From Flavobacteriales bacterium (GTDB taxonomy: Bacteria > Bacteroidota > Bacteroidia > Flavobacteriales_F > PHOS-HE28), in the NCBI GenBank assembly GCA_016715895.1, contig JADJXH010000004.1, positions 744,001-808,000 on the forward strand: a stretch of DNA of 64,000 nucleotides, written 5' to 3'. Positions 59,081-64,000 of the stretch are shown here, one piece after another. Each line of letters starts with the position of its first letter. Within the stretch, counting starts at the first letter, position 1. Made by a program: the position numbers and the translations under genes. The notes under the pieces are model-generated. The model saw only the letters and a list, made by a program, of their open reading frames with translations, made no database searches and was not told the DNA's origin.

Positions 59081-61455
59081 GGAAGGGGTGCCACATCGAT
59101 CGGGTGAGGCGGCGGAGCCGACCGCTTCATCAGGTGGCCATGGTGACATCCATAGTGGGAGCGCTCGCAGGATGCGGCGGAGATGGAGGTGCAACAGTGA
59201 GTGAGCCGACCGTGGCGGATACCACCCGGTATCGCATTCTATGTGAGACGGTGCGGACCGTGTACCGCACCCACCCGGATAGTGCATGGGTGTTACTCGA
59301 GCAAGCGGAATCAACAGCCGCGCGGATCGGAGGGGACGATCTGCGCTACGATGTCGAGGATCTGCACTATGAGGTTCTTCAGGCCCGATATGACAGTAGC
59401 GCCCTTCAGTACCAATTGGGTCGGATCGCCGATCGCGAGCGCAACGGTGCACGCGAGCCGCTAATGCATGCTTGGATGAACTTGGCCCTGAACCGTCTCC
59501 AAGCGGGCGCCTTCCCGGTTGCGGACAGCCTGCTTCGCCTCGCTCGCCAGGAGGCGATCTCTCTGAACGACAGCATGGATCTGGCCCAGACCGGGTGGAT
59601 GTTGATGAACGTGCTGAGCATGACCGGTCGTCAGGATTCGGCCATTTCCATCGGCAGAGAGGTATTGCGGATCCCCCCGACCGGATCCCTCAGGCCGATC
59701 ATCGAACTGGTGCGCCTGGATCAGGCCATAGCCTACATGGGGAACGGGGATGTGGACAGTGCGGACCACCTTTTCCGGGCAGGCCTATCCTCGGACTGGG
59801 TGCAGAACAACCCGCATATCTGGCAGTCCGGCGCGGTGAACTATGCCGAACTGAAGACGAACCAAGGAGATCTTGCCGGAGCGTTGGACCTCCTCCTCGC
59901 GGCCGAAACGAGGTTGGCCGCCTTGGGCGATACCCTTCAACTCGCGGTCCTGAAGATGAACATGGGCAGCCTGCTTGCCGCTTTGCATCGACCCGAAGAG
60001 GCCCTCGTGGCGTATGCGGATGCGCGGAAGTACGCCATGGTCGTGGGCATGCAGGACATCTCCACCACCTCCCAGGGACTGATGGCCCTGCTCAAGTTGA
60101 AAGGGGACTTGCACATCAACAGCACGCCGGCCTTGGTTGGCGAAGCATCTATCCGCTCGGACCTGATCGTGTTGCAGAAGGCGCTGGGTGCGGCGCGCGC
60201 GAACGGCAATCAGCGCTTTGTGGATCTCTTTCTGACGGGTATTGGATCCGCATTTCTGCGGCTCGGTGACCTCCATCGTGCACGAGTGGCGGTGGATAGT
60301 GCACTCTGGGGGGCTCGGGACAGGCGGGATCGGAGTGTGCTTCGGGAAGCACTCCTTGTGTCGGGAGACATCGATGTATCCCAAGGCTTGCTGAGGGAAG
60401 CCGACCACGCCTATTCGGAGGCGTTGCAGATATGTCGTGATGTCGGTGAGAAGCAGCAGACCATCCGGACATTGGACCGATTGGCCCACGTGTACGAAGC
60501 GTCGGGGCGATCGGGGTCGGCACTTGCGGCCATCAAAGAGGCCAAGGACATCCAGCTCCAGCTCTTCACAGACAGCACCATGAATGAGGTGGCCCGGCTG
60601 GAGGCCCGGTCCGCATTCGAGAGGAAACAGCTCGCCGACAGCCTCGCCCACGTCCAGCAGCTCGCCCTGGAGCGCGCCGAGGCCCAGGCCCGCATCGACC
60701 GCCAGCACACCCGCACGCTGGCCGCAATGGGCGGAGGAGCCGTGTTGCTCATGGGGGGTGGTGTGGCGTTCGCGATGGACCGCCGCCGCCGGCAGGCCCG
60801 CTTCGCGCAGCAGGCCGCCGAGCTGGAGCGCGAGGCCGCCCGCTTCGAGACGCAGGCGCTGCGCAGCCAGATGAACCCGCACTTCATCTTCAACGCGCTC
60901 AACTCCATCGCCGGCTATGTGCAGGGCAACGACCCCGATCGGGCGCAGAGCTTCCTGGCCCGCTTCGCCAAGCTGATGCGGGCCGTGCTGGAGAACAGCC
61001 GCGTCGCCGAAGTGGCGCTGGCCCGGGACCTGGAGGTGCTGCGGGCCTACATGGAACTGGAGCGCGTGCGTGCGCAGGGCAAGTTCAGCTACACCATCAC
61101 CGTGGCGCCCGACGTGGACGCAGAGGCGGTGCTGGTGCCGCCGCTGCTGGCGCAGCCCTTCGTGGAGAACGCGATATGGCACGGGGTGGCGGGCAAGCAG
61201 GGCGAAGGGCACATCGCCGTGCACGTGGAGCGGGCCGAAGGTCAATTGCGCATCCGGGTGGAGGACGACGGGGTGGGCCGTGCGCAGCAGCGGAGCGCGG
61301 TGAGCAAGGAGAAGACCAGCCTGGGCACGGCCATCACGCGCAGCCGGCTGGACCTGGTGGAGAAGCAAAAGGGCGCCCCGGCGGGCTTCCGCTACGTGGA
61401 GGTGCCGGTGGGCACGCGGGTGGAGATCCACCTGCCGCTCGAACTGGCGGCGTGA
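59077..61455 (+). CDS. TPR-containing LytS-type sensor histidine kinase
   Basis: A 792-residue kinase. A possible lipobox lies at GALAGC (Cys33), reached from either the ATG overlapping the upstream stop or an internal ATG at 59140. Residues 40-500 are helical tetratricopeptide-like repeats, probably periplasmic. A coiled coil (about 500-540) and one membrane helix (about 548-566) lead to the His_kinase domain with His602 in RSQMNPHFIFNALNSI. The ATPase domain has VPPLLAQPFVENAIWHG and VEDDGVGRAQQ. The cognate LytTR regulator follows 86 bases downstream. Overlap with the giant surface-protein gene suggests shared control. A decayed paralogue lies at 46.5-47.3 kb. Confidence 0.9.
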   Translation: MRKGCHIDRVRRRSRPLHQVAMVTSIVGALAGCGGDGGATVSEPTVADTTRYRILCETVRTVYRTHPDSAWVLLEQAESTAARIGGDDLRYDVEDLHYEVLQARYDSSALQYQLGRIADRERNGAREPLMHAWMNLALNRLQAGAFPVADSLLRLARQEAISLNDSMDLAQTGWMLMNVLSMTGRQDSAISIGREVLRIPPTGSLRPIIELVRLDQAIAYMGNGDVDSADHLFRAGLSSDWVQNNPHIWQSGAVNYAELKTNQGDLAGALDLLLAAETRLAALGDTLQLAVLKMNMGSLLAALHRPEEALVAYADARKYAMVVGMQDISTTSQGLMALLKLKGDLHINSTPALVGEASIRSDLIVLQKALGAARANGNQRFVDLFLTGIGSAFLRLGDLHRARVAVDSALWGARDRRDRSVLREALLVSGDIDVSQGLLREADHAYSEALQICRDVGEKQQTIRTLDRLAHVYEASGRSGSALAAIKEAKDIQLQLFTDSTMNEVARLEARSAFERKQLADSLAHVQQLALERAEAQARIDRQHTRTLAAMGGGAVLLMGGGVAFAMDRRRRQARFAQQAAELEREAARFETQALRSQMNPHFIFNALNSIAGYVQGNDPDRAQSFLARFAKLMRAVLENSRVAEVALARDLEVLRAYMELERVRAQGKFSYTITVAPDVDAEAVLVPPLLAQPFVENAIWHGVAGKQGEGHIAVHVERAEGQLRIRVEDDGVGRAQQRSAVSKEKTSLGTAITRSRLDLVEKQKGAPAGFRYVEVPVGTRVEIHLPLELAA

Positions 61456-61508
61456 AGGGCGCCGCGGTCAGGCCGGGTGCAGGGCTTGTGGGTGACCGGC
61501 CCCCACCG

Positions 61509-61516
61509 TAGCTTCG
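61509..61516 (+). promoter_or_regulatory. -7 element upstream of the LytTR regulator
   Basis: TAGCTTCG, 25 bases before the ATG, matching TA-N2-TT-Y-G. The regulator may thus be expressed apart from the kinase. Confidence 0.35.
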
Positions 61517-61541
61517 GATCGCCAGCGATCAACCGGACAGC

Positions 61542-62297
61542 ATGTCGGCATCCGCCCCCACCGCCGTCCTCATCGACGATGAGTCCATCTGCATCACGGC
61601 GCTGCAGGCCATGCTCACGCGCCGGCACCCGGAGCTGGTGCTCGTGGGCACCGCGGCGGACGTGCCTTCCGGCGTGGCCCTGGTGAAGGACAAGCGACCC
61701 GACCTGCTCTTTCTGGACGTGGAGCTCGGGGACATGACGGGCTTCGACCTGTTGAAGGCCATCGCCCCCCTGCGGCCGCAGGTGATCTTCACCACGGCCC
61801 ACGAGAGCTACGCCGTGAAGGCGATCCGCTTCAACGCGCTGGACTATCTGCTGAAGCCCATCGACCCCGAGGAGCTGGACGATGCGGTGAACAAGGCCGT
61901 GCGCGAGCGGGGCGGTCATGCCGCATCGCCCGACCGCATCGCGCCGCTGCTGGGCACCCTGATGAGCGACCGCCAGCTGGCGCTGCCCGATGCGGGCGGC
62001 CTGGTGGTGGTGCACCTGGACGACATCCTGTACTGCACCAGCGACAACAACTACACCTCGGTGCATGTGCGCGGCGACAAGAGGCCGGTGGTGGTGAGCC
62101 GTCCGCTGAGTGAGTTCGACGCCTTCCTGGGCGGGCAGGGCTTCGTGCGCATCCACCAGAGCCACCTCATCAACCGCAAGCACATCCGCCGCTACGTGAA
62201 GGGCGAAGGGGGCGAGGTGATCATGGCTGATGGCGCCAACCTGCCCGTGAGCCGGAGGCAGAAGGCCGAGCTGATGGAGGTGTTGGAGCGCTTGTAA
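61542..62297 (+). CDS. LytTR-family response regulator
   Basis: A 251-residue regulator. The receiver domain (about 7-125) has the acidic pair in IDDES, phosphoacceptor Asp59 in LLFLDVELGD, a TTAHESYAVKAI segment and the conserved Lys in DYLLKPID. The LytTR DNA-binding domain (about 150-250) has VVHLDDILYCTSDNNYTSVH and FVRIHQSHLINRKHIRRY. It should act as a transcription factor for the upstream TPR kinase. The closely similar regulator at 47.8-48.3 kb lacks about 82 residues between these domains. Confidence 0.95.
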   Translation: MSASAPTAVLIDDESICITALQAMLTRRHPELVLVGTAADVPSGVALVKDKRPDLLFLDVELGDMTGFDLLKAIAPLRPQVIFTTAHESYAVKAIRFNALDYLLKPIDPEELDDAVNKAVRERGGHAASPDRIAPLLGTLMSDRQLALPDAGGLVVVHLDDILYCTSDNNYTSVHVRGDKRPVVVSRPLSEFDAFLGGQGFVRIHQSHLINRKHIRRYVKGEGGEVIMADGANLPVSRRQKAELMEVLERL

Positions 62298-62429
62298 GGC
62301 GGGCCGAACAGGCCTCTTCCGCCGGATCCTCGGTGCGCGACGCCGGATCCTCGATCCCCATGGGCCGGGTCGTTCGGCCGCTGGACTTTTGGTCCGTCAC
62401 CGCACGATCACCCGTCAACCCGACCCGTC

Positions 62430-63233
62430 ATGAACACCATCGCCCGCCACTTCGGCACCTGCATCACCTGCGGCCTTGCGGCCCTGTTCATCCTCACCAG
62501 CGCCCCGGCGAACGCGCAGGCCGAAGGCCTGGATGCGCACATCCGCCAGCTGGACCGCCTGATCGCCCAGGCCGCCGCCGAGCAGAACTACGCCGCCGCC
62601 GCCGGCCTGCAGCGCGACCGCGCCAACTGGGTCGCCCTGCAGGAGGCCATCGCACACAACGATGCGGCACGCATCCTGTCGTTGCAACAAGCGCTGGCCA
62701 ACCCGTACGTGTACACCGCAGGTGGCAGCGCACCGCGTCCCGTGGAGACCGCACCTCCGAGCGCTGGGCCCGAGTTCCTGCATCAGGTCTACACCCAGGA
62801 GGCCGATGGCAGCTATCGGCAGCTGGAGAAGGAGGAGGCCAGCACCGCATCCTCCGGCGGCGGATACGGCGGCTTCGGCGGTCGCGTGTCCTCCCAGAAG
62901 ATCCCCGGCGACCGTTCCAACGTGCGCTTCGCTGCCGGCGCGCTCCCGCGGTTCGTGGTGAAGACCTACCCGGGCCAGGATCCCTCCGACCTCATCGAGC
63001 TGGTGCGCTTCGAGGTGCGCGGCGCCCGCAAGGACCGCTACGTGGACATGAGCAGGAGCAGCCACGCCCTCTACCACCACAGCAGCAGCGAGGTCACCGA
63101 CAACCGAGTCCGCATCACGTTCACCCACCTTGGCGACCAGGTGTACGAGATCAGGACGGACGCACCGCTGCCGGCCGGCGAGTACGCCTTCCTGAACGGG
63201 AGCAAGGTGTTCGCCTTCGGGGTGAACGAGTGA
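62430..63233 (+). CDS. hypothetical exported protein with UVR-like helical N-part
   Basis: A 267-residue exported protein. The signal peptide ends at about residue 29 (APANA/QAE). The mature N-part (LDRLIAQAAAEQNYAAAAGL, QRDRANWVALQEAI) resembles the UVR helical hairpin. A Gly-rich spacer (SSGGGYGGFGG) leads to a strand-rich C-half with RFVVKTYPGQDPSDLIELVR and PLPAGEYAFLNGSKVFAFGV, the last part reminiscent of domains found in Bacteroidota surface-stress proteins. Function unknown. It lies downstream of the LytTR regulator and may be one of its targets. Confidence 0.7.
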   Translation: MNTIARHFGTCITCGLAALFILTSAPANAQAEGLDAHIRQLDRLIAQAAAEQNYAAAAGLQRDRANWVALQEAIAHNDAARILSLQQALANPYVYTAGGSAPRPVETAPPSAGPEFLHQVYTQEADGSYRQLEKEEASTASSGGGYGGFGGRVSSQKIPGDRSNVRFAAGALPRFVVKTYPGQDPSDLIELVRFEVRGARKDRYVDMSRSSHALYHHSSSEVTDNRVRITFTHLGDQVYEIRTDAPLPAGEYAFLNGSKVFAFGVNE

Positions 63234-63300
63234 GGGGAGGGACGCATGGACCCATCCGGATGACCGATGGCCGGGCTTCCACCAACACCGACCACGAACA

Positions 63301-63843
63301 ATGAGCACACTTCGACATCTCGCCAGGAGCGCCGCCTTCCCGTTCACGGCATCGTCCTCCACCGCACAGCACCAGCGTGTGGCCCGGTCGGAGCTTGCCA
63401 CCTCCGGATCATGGGACGCGCACGGGCGATACACCCATGACCTCGACGCTCAAGGCCGCGTCACGGAGCTCAGCATGGAGGACCCTTGGAGCGGCGATCG
63501 GATCCCCTCCGCGCGGTTGAACACCACGTACACCGCCAGCGGGTGCGAAGCCTCCTGGACCTGCCGGATCACCGATGATGCCGAACCGACCGGCATGCCG
63601 GGACCGACGGGGACGCTCGTGCTGCTCGCCAATCTCGACCCCGCGACCGATCCAGTGATGCTGCCCGACCTCGGCGCAGGCGTCACGGTGGACCCGATCG
63701 CTCCGGATGGACGGATGATCTCCGGCAAGCGCACGGAGGCGCGGGGTGTGCTGGATATCCGCGACCTTGCGCCCGGCCTCTACGTGGTCAGGGTCATTGC
63801 ACCCACCGGCGCGCCCACCACCACCATCCTCCTCAAACACTGA
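63301..63843 (+). CDS. truncated T9SS type A cargo protein, possibly a remnant
   Basis: A 180-codon frame. The N-terminus (STLRHLARSAAFPFTASSST) is not a convincing signal peptide. GRYTHDLDAQGRVTELSMED resembles the last of the YD-like repeats seen in larger cargo proteins, and the C-terminus (RGVLDIRDLAPGLYVVRVIA) is a type A sorting domain. A sorting domain without export signal and with almost no cargo suggests a gene that lost its 5' part. The frame itself is intact, so a functional small protein cannot be excluded. Confidence 0.55.
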   Translation: MSTLRHLARSAAFPFTASSSTAQHQRVARSELATSGSWDAHGRYTHDLDAQGRVTELSMEDPWSGDRIPSARLNTTYTASGCEASWTCRITDDAEPTGMPGPTGTLVLLANLDPATDPVMLPDLGAGVTVDPIAPDGRMISGKRTEARGVLDIRDLAPGLYVVRVIAPTGAPTTTILLKH

Positions 63844-63847
63844 TCCC

Positions 63848-64000
63848 ATGCGACCTATCCTGCACCTCCTCTTCCTGCTGCTGTGTCCGGCCATGCTCCA
63901 CGCCCGCATCCTGCGGGTGAACAACAATGCCGTGCTCGCCACCACCTGCATCACCTGCTACGCGTCGCTTCAGAACGCCTTGTCGGCCGCGCAGGATGGT
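63848..64000 (+). CDS. exported beta-helix-type surface protein, 5' end only
   Basis: The first 51 codons before the window ends. A signal peptide (PILHLLFLLLCPAMLHA) is followed by ILRVNNNAVLATTCITCYAS and LQNALSAAQDG, the start pattern of right-handed parallel beta-helix surface proteins in Bacteroidota, where a 'TYASLQDAINAA' segment opens the helix. The rest lies outside. It starts 4 bases after the stop of the truncated cargo gene. Confidence 0.65.
   Translation, partial: MRPILHLLFLLLCPAMLHARILRVNNNAVLATTCITCYASLQNALSAAQDG

Noticed and set aside
59077..59140. The internal ATG at 59140 as the definite kinase start
   Set aside because: It would give a short lipoprotein signal, but the ATG overlapping the upstream stop gives a basic n-region before the same hydrophobic stretch. 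The longer form is kept, with the doubt noted.

Overview
The window comes from a high-G+C (about two-thirds by eye) member of the Bacteroidota, most likely a Flavobacteriales-type lineage. Three things point there. Many secreted proteins end in type IX secretion (T9SS) C-terminal domains of type A or type B, and the T9SS component PorZ is present. Shine-Dalgarno sequences are almost absent. Many genes instead have a Bacteroidota-like -7 element (TA-N2-TT-Y-G) a few to about 30 bases before the start codon. No plasmid or phage backbone is visible, so this reads as chromosome with small accessory insertions.

Layout. 0-3.7 kb: a truncated FG-GAP repeat surface protein and a polytopic membrane protein (minus strand). 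3.8-7.8 kb: an ECF sigma factor, its membrane anti-sigma factor with a three-fold repeated cytoplasmic domain, two near-identical small periplasmic TonB-C-like proteins and an outer-membrane barrel. Four of these transcription units share one bipartite promoter, so this looks like a compact autoregulated envelope regulon. 8-19 kb: mostly housekeeping genes, namely a YebC-type regulator, a NIT-domain histidine kinase, a propionyl-CoA-carboxylase-type beta subunit, a TSUP permease, xseA-xseB, a vanadium-haloperoxidase-like lipoprotein, ybeY, an RsbW-like kinase and a very long coiled-coil membrane protein. A lower-G+C barrel gene at 12.5-13.4 kb sits between two copies of the 3' end of the TSUP gene. 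22.8-24.2 kb: an IS256-family element inserted at the start codon of a T9SS cargo gene.

24-46 kb: T9SS cargo genes, a DUF3179 protein, an SGNH-like protein, gltX-folB, tRNA-Cys, porZ-recO, an oligopeptidase B-like lipoprotein, a MltD-like LysM transglycosylase, a leucyl aminopeptidase-pdxA operon, a type B cargo protein and riboflavin synthase. 46.4-48.3 kb: a graveyard holding a decayed sensor kinase, a barrel fragment and a LytTR regulator with an internal deletion. 48.4-64 kb: secreted proteins, a proline-rich membrane protein with a 111-bp tandem repeat, a 2025-residue PKD-rich type B surface protein overlapping an intact TPR sensor kinase, its LytTR regulator, and more exported proteins up to the right edge.

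The most unusual material is the ECF regulon with its triple-repeat anti-sigma factor, the duplicated gene end around 12.3-13.6 kb, and the contrast between an intact and a decayed copy of the same LytS/LytTR-type signalling pair.
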